This document shows, one piece after another, positions 45,892 to 57,618 of a stretch of DNA of 64,000 nt (within the stretch, counting starts at the first letter, position 1; every line of letters starts with the position of its first letter). Source of the stretch: Sabethes cyaneus (lineage: Eukaryota; Arthropoda; Insecta; Diptera; Culicidae). The stretch is from NCBI RefSeq assembly GCF_943734655.1, contig NC_071355.1, positions 77,823,449 to 77,887,448 of the forward strand. The letters are read 5' to 3'. The position numbers were made by a program, and so were the translations under genes. The notes under the pieces were generated by a model. It saw nothing but the letters and a program-made list of their open reading frames with translations. It was not told the origin of the DNA and did not search any database.

Positions 45892-47296
45892 CTAATGTTT
45901 TCGTATCTTTAGTGTGAATGTCACCAGCGAATGAACCAGTTTCATAACATGGGTAAATGTCATTAAGTTGAGCTCGAATATTCCGCCAGCTCGAACGTGC
46001 AGTCCAGCTTGAGTTTGACGTTGCATTATTGGAACATTCTGGCGGATGGAATTGTAGTACTGCTTATGAGCGGTCCTAGTTCGTGGAACTCGAGTGAGCC
46101 AATCGATACCATAGACTTGGCGTAAAATGCGATCATTCTGGAAAGACATAAGTTTAGTTAGCCATTGTTCTCACTGTAAACTTTGTGGCGTTAAAGCTAA
46201 ATTACCACATTATTCATGTAGTCAAACATATAACAACTGAGAAAGATCTCTATGACACATTGGATGGCAACTATCTGCAGTGGGATGCGTGCAAATGATG
46301 GATCCACCATGAATAGTAACAGATTTATAGAGATTACTAATACTCCGCTTACCAGCAGAATACAAAAGTTTGGACTAGCTACCTTTCGTAGAAGCTGGTA
46401 ATTCCTGTAAATGTAATGAATGTAATTGTTATATTTGGTGTTGAATGAAATCTTTAACCTTATAAACAATGAATGATAGTAAATAGCTTCTCGAAGTAAA
46501 TCATTAAGCTTTATCCAGTATGTATTTGGTTGAGAAATTGCTAGTACTCTTTCGTCGATTTGTTCGTATTCATTAACGATGATGGCCATTTCCGTGTGTA
46601 GAACATTTAAAATTACCACAAACTGATTGAAACTCTGCCACCACGTGAGGCACCATGGCACGACTATAAAAATAAATAGTGTCTCGATCAAAGTCCTTAT
46701 TCGGACAGGCAGTGCATCTAAAGCAAGAGGAATTCGATAAGCTTCCTCATATCTACCGACGAAAATGGCCCACGAGCAGAGGAACAATATATCGTACAAG
46801 TAAAACGCAAGGATCAGCTTATTATTTGTAAGATAAACTTTCTTTCGTCGTTCGCAAGCGAATTCTTGTTCGCGCTGGCAGAGCTTCTGATTTAAAAAAT
46901 ATTTAATCTTCTTTAGTAAAGGTTTAACATAAGCCAAACATAATCCTCGAAACATTCCAATTGTGATGTACAGCAGGTAGTTGAAAATCAGAGCAAACTT
47001 GTCTAAATCGATTGGCCAATTAGTGACGGTTTGCCAAAGTTTAAATCCGAAGCAAATGTACTGAAAAATGAGTAAAATTTTCAGGATTATCCACGCCAGT
47101 CGTACTCCAAAACGTTTAGTTGATGGTGGCCTTTGTTCTGAAAGTGTTCAGGCCATCATTGATGCAGAAGTTTTAGTGTAAACAATCTTATTAATGGCTA
47201 ACCGAATAACATTCCAGCACTATCCAAAACGTAAAAGTAGTCGGAATCAATGGTAAATGTTCGAAATGTTGTCAAAAATCGATTCCACTTGTTCAT
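45892..47296 (-). CDS. Odorant receptor, insect 7tm_6 family, complete
   Basis: Three exons: 47296-47203 (ATG, phase 1 exit), 47137-46206 and 46137-45892 (ending TAG). They give 1272 nt, a 423-residue protein; introns are 65 and 68 bp with GT/AG ends. Exon 1 encodes MNKWNRFLTTFRTFTIDSDY; the longest single-exon frame starts at Met93, so an annotation without exon 1 would be truncated. Seven hydrophobic segments lie near residues 45-63, 79-100, 139-158, 180-200, 289-308, 318-337 and 405-420. The C-terminus has RAGGIFELNLMTFTHVMKLV and SLVTF, the most conserved block of insect ORs. Such receptors form ligand-gated cation channels with Orco in antennal neurons. The ligand is unknown. A gustatory receptor is less likely because the C-terminal motif is OR-like. 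All frames are intact. Confidence 0.9.
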
Positions 47297-48590
47297 ATCC
47301 TGTTTGTTTCAGTGCAACCATTTGACTGATTGGTTATTCATATTTCCATGCAACGCATTATTGTATATCAATATTTGCACAAAATGATTATAAAGGCAAG
47401 TTAATGTGATTTTTAGAATGGTTCCCTGTTCATACCGTGTCTTTGGTTTAATTTTATTTTAATTTAAAGAAGTTTAAATAAAATTTAACAAAATCGCTGT
47501 TAAATGTTGCTACTATTTCTAGTAAAAAATAAAATTTTCATGCACTCATGTTCATCGCACCTCTCTCGTGTGCGTTGTGCTGGTCAGCTGTTGACCCACC
47601 TGTGTACGATAAATTCACTGTCCGTATTGTTCTGAACCGCACGGTGATCAAACGACCGGCTCTTTTTGCGTCGTTATTAATACCTACCTAGTCGTCTGGC
47701 GGCAGGTCGCCAGCAACAGCACCACACCGCAGTCACAGTCTAGCTCTTGGTTCAACCGCAGGAGTTAGCTTGTACTCGCATACGATCAAATGCGCTGATG
47801 TGATGAAATTGAGTCATACCCGGGTGGTGGAGGCCAATTCTCACGTTTGGACCACATAAGAATGTGTTGTACACTTATCTGTGGGCTATATCGGTGGGCT
47901 TCATCGTAAACTGCACTTCATTCATAAACGATTGGAGGGCTCGAAGGAGACCGGCTGCGCGCCGGATTTTGCTCCAGCCGTCCTTTTCCATCGCATCGAC
48001 GCGACCACCAAATGGAGTTTCAAGAGCGATTCGAATTAGGCACCGTCGTCGTTTGGCCGTCTTACCACCATCGGATAATTTAAATACGATGACTAATGGA
48101 AACAGATGGAAATGGTTCGGGCATAAACCACAAACTCAAGGTCTCGGCAGTCGTTTCGGCTATCGGATCGATGTCGCATTGCATTTTGTTCTCTGCAAGG
48201 GGTAAAATATAATTAAACGGTATGGCACTTTAATAGAAACTCCAAAAAGTATGAGCGAGCTTTCCAGTTGGCCTCGAGTTACTACCACTGGTGTGCCCAG
48301 GCCGGGATCCAATCCAATTTCAAGACTAGTTTGAAGTTAAGTGATGGTGAAAAACTATACAGTAAAGTGGGAAAATGATGTTCTGTCTCATGGAAATTTT
48401 TTGAAATATTTTTTCTTGTTTATCAATTTTTATTCTTTTAATGCTAAAATTTTAATGAAAACATTTCTTATCCTGAATTATGGTTGAAAAGCTCATCAAT
48501 TTTCTTGAATATTTACCTGATTAAAAATTCATATCTTATGAATCAAACAAAGGGTAAACAGTTTCTTATGAAAATGGTAATAAATTTTCT
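47297..48590. other. Upstream region of the receptor gene and a GC-richer segment
   Basis: 47297-47540 is AT-rich and should contain the receptor promoter on the - strand; no clear TATA box can be assigned. 47540-48205 is GC-richer and single-copy in the window, with a 113-codon + strand frame (47864-48205) rich in Arg that shows no domain. It could be a first exon or UTR of another gene. Confidence 0.35.
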
Positions 48591-48599
48591 TAGCATATT

Positions 48600-49226
48600 C
48601 CCAGATGGCTTGCCGATGGCTTGCAAAAATGAAAAATGAGACAGAAGGAGAAAAAATGGGAAAGAGCCCGAAGGAAAACGTAACAAAACAAATAGAAAAA
48701 GAGGAAAAGAGAGAAAAAGAAAAAAACTGGTATGAAAAAAAGAGAACCCATAGATAAAAACTTAACAGAACGGGAGGAAAACAACGGGACATAAAAGGAG
48801 AAAAAAGTATAAAAAAGGAAAAGGAAGAAAAAAGTAAGATGTGGCAAAAAATGAGGAGATTTTTTAGAAACAGATGAAGAACAGAATAGATAAGTGTAAA
48901 CAAGTAAAAACTTCAAAGAAATCGAGAAATGAGCATGAAAATAAATTGGAAAAATAAAATATTGGTAGAATATAAGGAAAGATTAGAAGAAAAAGCTAGC
49001 AGGAAAAAAGTAAAATGGAGAAAAAGGGAGAGTCCAAGACAAGAGAACCGAAAGCGATAATAAAAAAGCGAATAGTGGAATAAAAAAAAGAACCGAAACC
49101 AGTAGAGGTTAAACAAAATATAAACGGAAAAAGATAAAACAAAACACGGGGAACCCGGGACAGACAAAGAATAGAAGAAAAATAGGTACAACGGGCTAAA
49201 GAAAAAGGTAAAGCAAAGGCGGTAAA
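48600..49226. repeat. Purine-rich low-complexity tract (copy 2, left part)
   Basis: An A/G-rich + strand like 1-600. It ends with the 12 bases AAAGGCGGTAAA (49215-49226), repeated at 51771-51782, which bracket the RTE insertion. The antisense F/L/S-rich frames (up to 124 aa) are not genes. Confidence 0.75.
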
Positions 49227-49550
49227 TTTTTATTTATTATTTATTTTATTCAGTATTTCGATGAGCACTTCAACGGTGGTATAGCAGCAGCAGACGCAAT
49301 GGAAGATAACCTCGGAGTGCCTACAAATAAAAACAGCGTGCCGACTCCCGATCTCGAAGAGATCCGGCGAGAAATTCGTCAGCTGAAGAATAATAGAGCC
49401 GCCGGAAAGGACCGACTTCCGGCAGCGCTCTACAAAAATGGCCAAGAACCGCTAGCATCGGCACTTCATTGGATAATTTCTTGAATTTGGGAGGAGGAGA
49501 AATTACCGGTGGAGTGGATGGAAGATGTGGTCTGTCCCATCTACAAAAAA

Positions 49551-50619
49551 TCAGAGGGGTTGTGTACAAGACACGACCGCATATATAGGTGACGCAGGAC
49601 TACGTAAGTCTCTTTGTAGTGATAGTGGCATGTATTCATGCTTGTAATCATTCGATTCATCATGTATACATGCTATATGCAACATATATACATGCTACAT
49701 GCGTTGTATGTAACATTTATCAAAGTAGTAACATTGCATACGTTCAATTCTCAAAAGATATTGCATTTGAAAACAATTTAACAAAATCAAAAACACAAAC
49801 TATTGCTTTCCTGCTACCTTACTGAAATTAAAGATTGTTTTTATTATCCATGGTTTCCCACGTTGAAGGGAGTTTACCAATTCAATCCTATTTTATCAAC
49901 AGCACATCTTTCCACTACACTTCTAATGAAACGGCATGCGACATGCGTATTCATACAGAGTCGTATTGTAACCGAATACTACAGCTGTAGCACATTTTTC
50001 CAACACAGATATCAAGTTCGCCGAGGTTTAATCGTCTCGCAGTAAAGAATTTGCGATCTGTTGGGACAACGAACTTGTGTCATGTTTTCTGGCACACTTC
50101 CCTAACACAGACATCAAATTGGACTAGGTTTAATCGCGTTCGTAAGAAATTTGTTGGCACGAGAGGGCTTTGTTGCTCTCTCTGGCGTACTTCCCAAGCA
50201 AGGACATCAAAATGGTCTAGGTTGAACCGCGTCCGCGGTGTTAAGAAATCTTGTTGAAATGAGGGAACTTGGTCACTTGTTTTGGCTTACTTCCCAAGCA
50301 CAGATATCAAATTGGTATAGGTTTAGATCATCGTAAATAATCTTCCAACCAATCACGAAGCGAGAATTCTGGTAAAACCTAGGTTCATTATTTTCAATTT
50401 TTCAATAGTCCAACATCAAGAATCCAAACTTTTCTTCATTTGGGTCAATTCTTAGAAGATTTTCCGATCGATTGGTGTAAGAATATTGAAAATCGATCGG
50501 AAAACGGCCGAGCTATTAGCGCTCAAAACCTTTCATTTTTCGTGACGGTCGCATTTTTCGATTTTTTGGAATGACACCCTATCTCAAAACTTGCCGTAAG
50601 ACGTAGTCCTACGTCAAAA
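49551..50619. mobile_element. ACGTAGGACTACGTC element, longer copy, inserted in the RTE
   Basis: Ends match 30769-31209; the extra 586 bp (49755-50340) includes a tandem array of about 100 bp units. The RTE frame breaks after CPIYKK on the left and resumes at the ALVNAAL region on the right, with roughly 16 codons lost at the junction. No open frame of transposase type is present, so the element is non-autonomous or of unknown type. Confidence 0.8.
49996..50340 (+). repeat. Tandem array of about 100 bp units
   Basis: Four diverged units share ACTTCCCAAGCACAGATATC-like, CAAATTGG and TAGGTTTAATCG words (units near 50000, 50100, 50192 and 50294). They exist only in the longer copy of the host element. 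Confidence 0.75.
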
Positions 50620-51770
50620 GCCGCCTACAAAGCGTTGGTCAACGCCGCTCTGCCAGGTTTTGTTGCGTCGTCTATTCTCAATAGCTAGAGATAATGTAGG
50701 GCAGTATCAGGCGGGCTTTATGGGGGCCCGCGCTACTGCGGATCAGATTTTTACTCTCCGACAAATCCTCCAGAAATGTCAAGAATACAACGTTCTCACG
50801 TTCCGTTCTCTCTTTTTGTGGATTTTAAAGCCGCTTACGATACAGTCAAGCGCGCTCAGTCATGGTCAGTTATGAACGAGAACGGTTATCCAGACAAACT
50901 AACGCAGCTGATCAAAGCCACTATGGAGCGAGTGATGTGCTACGTGCGTGTTTCAGTGGCACTCCGAAGTCGCTTTGTAGGGCCTACTCCTAGCCTTCGC
51001 AGATAACTTCGACGGCAGAGGCAATCTACGCCAGACTAGCAACGGAGGCTAGGCGGATAGGGTTACCAATCAATGCGTCGAAAACCAAATATATGGTAGG
51101 AAGAGGCTCCAGAGAAAGGAACGTTTGCCTCCCATAGACAGTAGCAATTGACGGCGATGAACTGGAAGTGGTTGATGAGTTCGTATATTTGGGATCTCTG
51201 GTAACCGCCGACAGTAATACGAGCAAGGAGATCCAACGAAGCATTCAAGCTGGAAATCTAGCCTACTTTTCCCTCCGCAAGACGCTTCGATCTTGGAGCA
51301 TTCGCCGCACAAAGCTGACGATGTACAAAACGCTAATCAGACCGGTAGTCCTCTACGGACTTGAGACAGTAACTTTGCTTACGGAAGACATTCGTTCACT
51401 TGCTGTATTTGAACGAAAGGTGTTGCGGACTATTTTTGGCGGAGCACAAACGGAAAGCGGAGAGTGACGGAGGCGTATGAATCACGAGCTACAGGCACTG
51501 CTTGGAGAGGCACTGCTTGGGAGACTATGGTGGGCTGGCCACGTCGCAAGGATGCCGAACGACTGTGCAGTGAAATCCGTTCTCTTCCAGAACCCCACCG
51601 GCACCAGGAATAGAGGGGCCCAACGCGCTAGATAGCTCGACCAGGTTGAAGCTGACGTGTCGAGACGCGCAACGAATTGGTGACGAGTAGCCCAGGACTG
51701 AATACAATGGAGAGGAATTCTTGATACGGTAAGAGCCACCCCGGCTCTCGGCTGCTAAATCATCATCATC

Positions 51771-52300
51771 AAAGGCGGTAAAACGGGAGACAAAATAGAA
51801 AAACCGAACAAGAAAGGGAAAAAAGAAGCCAAAAACAGAACAACCGTGACAAAAAATACGAATAGAGGGTGCAAAAAAAGGAAAATCAAAACAGAGGAAG
51901 ACGCAAACAGAAGCCAAAAACAGAACAACCGTGACAAGAAATACGAATAGAGGGTGCAAAAAAAGGAAAAACAAAACAGAGGAAGACGCAAACTTGAAAA
52001 GAAAAGAAGAGAAGACATGGTAATGGGAAGAAAGAACAGAAAACTAGTGACAGAAATGAAGCAAAATGAGACTAAAATTTAAAAAATTGAACAGAAAACG
52101 AAGAAAAACAGGGCAATGAAAGTAAAAACGCGAGATTGAAAAGGGAAAACGAGAGAAAAAGAAAGAAAGGAAGGAAAGTGAGAGAAAAATCCAAGAACAT
52201 GTACAGAAAGGAGAAAAGCGGAAAAGGAAAAGAGAAAAAATGAGAAACAGAAAAGAGGTTAAACGTGTTAGAGAATAAAACGAAAAACGACAATTCTTAT
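51771..52300. repeat. Purine-rich low-complexity tract (copy 2, right part)
   Basis: Continuation of 48600-49226. Within it a segment of about 80-90 bp is duplicated in tandem (AAGCCAAAAACAGAACAACC at about 51826 and again near 51911), showing recent local expansion. Confidence 0.75.
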
Positions 52301-52965
52301 TTCAAGTAAAACGTGAAATGAAAGTATTTCTACGTCCGGTTGAAAGTAAAACTTCAGGTTTAAATTAGTTCAAGTTTAATTTAATGTTCAATAACAAGTT
52401 CAATTTTAAGTTCAATTGCATGTCCGATTTTGAGCCAATTTCTAGACAATTCCAATTTTAAGACAAATTAAAATTCTATTTTTAGGTCTTATTTCATGTA
52501 CAATTTGAATTGCAATTTCAAGTCCAATTTTAATTCGAAATTTAAGTTCAACTCCACGCCTAATTTCAAATCAAATTTCGAATTTAATTTTAAATCAAAT
52601 TCCAAATCTTCTAATTCAATCCCAGTTTTAAATAAAAGTTTGAGTCCAATTTCAAATAAATAAATTTTGTTTTAAGTCGGATTTCATGTCTAATTCCAAG
52701 TTAAATTTCAAGTCAAAATTATTCTAAATTTAGGCCCAATTTTAAATCCAATTTCCAGTTCAATATGAAGTAAAGTTTCAAGCCCAGCTTAGCCTAAATT
52801 CAAGCCTATCAAGTTCGATTTCAAGTCCAATATTTTAAATCTAATTTCTAGTCCTTAGCACAGGACTGATTTAATTTCTAATCCAACTGATCCCACTTTG
52901 ATTTTAAATCCAATTGCACCAGAAAGTCCACCGATATCGGCCGATATTTTTGTGATGATCCGTTA
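52301..52965 (+). repeat. Degenerate TCAAGTCCAATTT-type repeat (copy 2)
   Basis: Dozens of loose units (AGTCCAATTTCAAATC, AAGTTCAATTTTAAGTTC and so on). Both edges align with the first locus: GTTTAAATTAGT at 52361 with 3990, and the right edge near 52906-52960 with 5344-5400. No fixed period and no coding. Confidence 0.7.
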
Positions 52966-53085
52966 TTATACGATCACTTTTTTCTAAAACATTCTTCTGG
53001 TCGTGTTCGGATCATGAAACTATTCCTGCTTCAACATCCCAAGTAACAATTCTAATGCCGCTTGGTTTTACTCGAATATTTTAAA

Positions 53086-53955
53086 GGTAGGGGAATGTTG
53101 TCGTGGTTAGGTCGCCTTTGACATTCGCCCATAACTTCCGTTTCAAAACGAATTTTCAAAATCCAAATAGATCGTTGAAAAGGTCTAAGAATAAGCTATA
53201 TTTCTGGAAAATCTTGACCTGATTGCTAAAATAATAAAGTTATAGGCATTTACGGGAAGACAAAAAATGTTGCCATACTCGGGCCACGTTGTACAGGTTG
53301 GGCCACCGCTCTTAATCCAAGAAATACGTATTGAAATTCTATGTAGAGCCATCAAAAGAATGAATTTCATAAGCAACGGCCCATCTAAATATAAATATCC
53401 TATTTTTAATAACATCTTTGCGAATTTTTTGGTGATCTTGTAAAATCAATATTACTACAATCGCGTTTTCCAAAGTGTACTACTGCAATGAAAAATCATT
53501 TTTATTGTACTAATTTTGCGTTATACATCATATTTTTCGCGACTGACGTTCTCTAGCGAATATGGCGCTTCTGTGCTTAAAATTATGGTGGCCTAACCAT
53601 GACTACACAAGTGGCCCAACCTTTACAATAAGCGCTTTTGTAGCATTTACCCCCTTACTCTACCCAAACACCTAACTGGACGGGATTTTTGAACAGCATT
53701 TTCGAATAGAGCACAACACATTTAATAAATTTTCAATATTTATCCCGATAATTACATTTCATGAATCATTTCTTGAAGAAAAGTTTACTGCACCTGGAAA
53801 ACTGTTTTTGTACTGATTCAATCAGTAAATTCAGTACGCGTGTTTTGAATACACGATTGACACTCACAATACTGTGAAAAGTTAGCTGTCACAGTAAGAA
53901 GCTTTACAATGCTTGATACATAGGTATCACGAGTTATTAAAACTGAATAAAATAT
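53086..53955. mobile_element. Inverted-repeat element of the 38608-39519 family (copy 2)
   Basis: Aligned with 38608-39490 in the same orientation (for example TTCGCCCATAACTTCCGTTT in both). It lacks the right terminus. A preceding CCCAAGTAAC word (53039) may be the end of another element. Confidence 0.75.
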
Positions 53956-54920
53956 GTGTTTATTTGTTAAAGCGTTAACTTTATCTCGGTATATCTCGGG
54001 ACTCCAGCAATAAAGAAAATGGCTCTTTTCAGCAAAGTTGATCCGCAGACCAAGATCTTTCAAACGGTGGAAATAGTTTCATAAGTATTTCAACAAGTGG
54101 CATTAATATTCGAGTGAATTCTGTTAGGTTTTAGCATACCTTTAACTCTAAGTTGGCGCGTGTAACGAAAGATTAAAACAACCAGTTTTCGAAAATTGCC
54201 AAATATCAATGGTGATCATATCATATCAAAATGATGGAATTTAATGCGCATCTGCTGCAAACCAACGGAGATTGCTCAAAATTCATTAAATGGTCGTTAT
54301 AAACCTAATCGATCAGGATGATCTGACAGTAAAACTTTACCTTTTCTGCTCAAGGATGTATTTGCAAGTTCACAAAGCTGGCAGACTGATTTAGCTTTTT
54401 ACCAGACCGAAAAGTGAAAAGTTTTATTAAATTATGGCGGTGGCTGTCAAGCAGTGAAAGCATAATCGATTTTTTTACTGTTTTCAGCAGAGCGTGATAA
54501 GACTACTTGAGCTTATGACCTGATTCTTATAGAAATTATAAAAACCTTCTGAAGAGTGGGCCACTTGGTCGTAGTTTTATTAGCGGTTTTACGAAATTTA
54601 TCATGAAAACTACTAGAGGAACGTAATAAAACTTAAAATTATTACTTACTTAGCATGCTAGTCTCTGTTAATAGCTGAACGCCATTATTTTCTTTATTGT
54701 TGAAGCTTCAAATTTTCCTCATGGATGGGAAAATATGGTGCATTAGACAGAACTACTTTTAAAAAGTAGTGATGGACATTTCCATTTTATTAGAATTTGC
54801 AGTGCGTTGCTTCCTGAAATCTAAATAAAACAAAAGGTTAAAATTTGACAGATCAGTTGTTATTTCCCTTCAATATTTAAAAAAAAATTGAATTGTGAAT
54901 CATTTTATATTTTAACAGAT
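53956..54920. other. AT-rich segment without recognised feature
   Basis: No coding region or repeats shared with the window were seen. Confidence 0.4.
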
Positions 54921-55208
54921 GAATCGTTTGTTTGAGAAACCCCACAAACGCCATTTTTATGAAAATTGACTTTTTAATAGTTTTCGAATCCTTGAGGATA
55001 TCTACACCTTTCCTCAAAATTCCAGACAAAGTTAGTTCCACGAACCCCTTTTAATTGGGGTTGCAAATATCCGTTTGTTTGAGAAACCCCAAATATCCAT
55101 GTTTCCGATAATCACCTAGAGCGGCGCTGCGATAGGTACAAAATTATCATTCAATATTTACGTGCCATGTTGTAAGCAGTATTCGCAACACAAATCAATA
55201 GTATAAAA

Positions 55209-55349
55209 ATGTCTTTGGAATCGAAAAATTACGAGTTGGACACAGTCAAAAAGAAGAAACATAGTGTTCGGCGGATTACAGAATACAAGGCGAAAGTTAT
55301 TAAAAGTATAAGAACGGCGTATAAAATCGAAAAGAAAAGGATGTTTTAA
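55209..55349 (+). CDS. Short Lys-rich open frame within the 2.7 kb element
   Basis: 46 codons from ATG to TAA (MSLESKNYELDTVKKKKHSV start, ending KIEKKRMF). The composition is highly basic. The frame may be the remnant N-terminus of a DNA-binding protein, or chance. An A-rich leader (AAAAATG) precedes it. Confidence 0.25.
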   Translation: MSLESKNYELDTVKKKKHSVRRITEYKAKVIKSIRTAYKIEKKRMF

Positions 55350-55620
55350 CTGAAAAAGTTAGAGCTGATTGCAAATGCAGATAAGCTTGGATTAGTTGGT
55401 TGACAAGATGAACGTAAATAAACCGTACTTGTAATCTAGCTACAGTAAAAACTGTAGCAATCTCATTCCAGAAATCGACAGACTAAACTATCCATGCGTT
55501 TCTCACAAAAGCAGTAACCCACCATTTACTATACAATGTTAATAATAGCACAATATATTAATAAAAGTTTTAATCTTCTAATTATCCTTTTTGTTAACTC
55601 GTTGCTTTTCCTAATGTGAG

Positions 55621-56814
55621 TACCGTCGATTCGGGCGAAATTGATCAGTCGGGTGAAATTGATCAGCTTGGACTAACGAGTAAAAAACTCTTTATTCTAC
55701 GTTTATACTGATTCATAAAGCTGAATATGCACCCATCCATATAAAGATTGAGTTACAGGTCAAAGTCACTTGGCTTTCAGCAAGATTGATCTTGTAAATG
55801 GCTTGATTTTTTAAAATTTACTATTTTGATCGAATCGCAATTTTCAACATGCCCGATAAAACTCCTTGCTGTTAACACAAATTTCGTTGCAGAAGGAAAT
55901 TTTGATAGAACTAATTCGATTCTCTAATTATCTGGCTGTGCTTTGATAATTTCCATGAATAAAATTATGCGATAGAAATTGTTTGATTTGATCTTTTACG
56001 AAATAAAACGATTGATAACATCATGAACTGAGGCAACATAGATTTCTAGATCGCTATGGGTGCGAAATGGAGCTGCCACCTGCGAAAGTTTATTCTTTCT
56101 GTAAAGCAGAATGGAGATTTATAAAAGGGTGCAAAAGACAGACAATACTTTGCACAAATTTTACAAACGCTCCATATGGCAGTTGCATGAGAGTGCAAGA
56201 GATCGGTTTGTGCTTACATAGCGAAATGCAACTACACATTCAAAGAGACAGTCAAGCTCCCGTATATGAGGAGAATTAAATTATTTGTTTCACTAGATTG
56301 GTGAAGATTGTATACGAAAATCGTACATTTACACATATATACAGCAATGTTTAAACAAAAACAAACGATTACGATGCTAAAATTGGCTTAATATCTTTTC
56401 TATCGTTCATATTTATTTAGCAGATGCATCAACCATGCTAATGTAGAGCTGACTGTTTGATTTTTGTGCTAGTTGCTGTACGCGACATTGTTGCCTACAT
56501 ACAGGCAATATCTCGATTACGCCAGATTTTATACTGCACGATAGGTTATTGCTGTCAGAGCGTATGGTTTAATAGCAATATCGTCTTGATTTCTACGTGA
56601 TCAATTTCACCCGTTATTTGTAAATTTTCAATTTCACGATTACATTAAGTTTTATCTAAAATAAAACTATTTATATAAGATATAGATGATACTGTCGTGT
56701 AGCCAGCACTGCAGTACTTATTTTAAAATTGAATCATCTTCCTAAATATGTTTCTATTCAAAGATATTTAAAAAATATTCGAAAAAGTGATCAATTTCAC
56801 CCGAATTCACGGTA
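55621..56814. mobile_element. Nested TA-flanked element with CCGTCGATTCGGGCGAAATT termini
   Basis: The left end TACCGTCGATTCGGGCGAAA and the right end, reverse-complemented, TACCGTGAATTCGGGTGAAA are inverted repeats continuing into TTGATCA; TA on both sides fits Tc1/mariner-type insertion. GGGTGAAATTGATCA recurs at 55650 and, inverted, near 56596 as subterminal repeats. A 70-codon frame (56067-56279) has no recognised motif. 1.2 kb and probably non-autonomous. Confidence 0.8.
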
Positions 56815-57239
56815 ATCCGTCGAGCACTCCCGAGTAACTGTAAAATCAATAGTTTATCCGTTCGAAGTATTTAAGGTGCTGTTCACGTATCTCCATTTCC
56901 TTTTGGCATAACGAAATTTGAGAACAGACCCTTGTTCTCAGATTCTGTTCCATAATCATAGTACGGTTGTTATCCAAGATTTAAAATGTTTATTTTTTGG
57001 TTATAATATCTTTAATTACTACTAGTAAAGTATCAAGGTATTCTATTCGATGTGAATTCGTGTTACTCTGGTCCATTTATGCAATTCAAAAACCGCCGTA
57101 ATTCCATTTACCTTTTATTTTTTATTAGGTAAATGCAAACCTTGTTAAAAATTTCGATTAAAAAAGTACAAAACTTTTTCTAAAACTTATATTATTCTAC
57201 TTCAAAATTTTTAGTAAACAATATTTAGCGCCCCTCCCC

Positions 57240-57262
57240 TCCTCTTCTTCTTCTTCTTCTTA
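57240..57262 (+). repeat. CTT microsatellite
   Basis: A short pyrimidine run of CTT units within the 2.7 kb element. Confidence 0.8.
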
Positions 57263-57618
57263 GCGGTACGTCCTTTTTTAACATCCTCAGAGATATATGG
57301 TAACAAATTACATACTATGAGCATGAAAAGATCACAAGTTTGAATAGAAACGGTTTAAAACTACTTAAGTGCACCATCAATTTCTCGTTTGTTTGAGAAA
57401 CCCCAAATATCCATCAACTTTAAAGCCTTGTAATTTCAGCTAGAATCATTATTTTGATCAAAAGATAAGTCTACATAATGTATTTTAGATACTATCATAG
57501 AACCTCATACCAAAAAATATAAGGATTGGTTCAAAATTTTGAGAAAATCAGTTTTTTGTTGTTTTCCAACAATAGTGTCGAGTGGACTTGTGGGGTTTCT
57601 CAAACAAACGATTCAGAT

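Larger units (their letters stand above)
49227..51770 (+). mobile_element. RTE-clade LINE with 12 bp target duplication, itself interrupted
   Basis: Perfect duplications AAAGGCGGTAAA flank it (49215-49226, 51771-51782). From left: FDEHLNGG, REIRQLKNNRAAGKDRLPAA and DVVCPIYKK (49250-49550); then a foreign element (49551-50619). Then come YQAGFMGARATADQIFTLRQ, motif A (FVDFKAAYDTVKR) and, after a deletion of the motif B-C region near 50990-51005, EFVYLGSLVTADSNTSKEIQ, LIRPVVLYG and FERKVLRTIFGG. Frameshifts and stops follow. The 3' end has an ATC repeat (51759-51770). 5'-truncated (no endonuclease) and inactive. Confidence 0.88.
54921..57614. mobile_element. 2.7 kb element with GAATCGTTTGTTTGAGAAAC termini
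   Basis: The termini are 27 bp perfect inverted repeats (through ACCCCACAA), flanked on both sides by AGAT (54917-54920, 57615-57618), a possible 4 bp duplication. The terminal core CGTTTGTTTGAGAAACCCC also occurs inside at about 55073 and 57383, both in + orientation and followed by AAATATCCAT. A nested element fills 55621-56814. The only frame of note is a short Lys-rich one (55209-55349). No known transposase motif was recognised, so the superfamily is open. Confidence 0.75.

Noticed and set aside
46197..46955. Single-exon 252-codon receptor model starting at Met 46955
   Set aside because: The frame continues upstream of that Met with receptor-like sequence to an acceptor at 47137, and an in-phase first exon with ATG exists at 47296. 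The last exon supplies the conserved C-terminus.
47864..48205. 113-codon + strand frame upstream of the receptor
   Set aside because: Arg-rich without domain and lacking clear splice or promoter context. Kept only as part of an unassigned segment.
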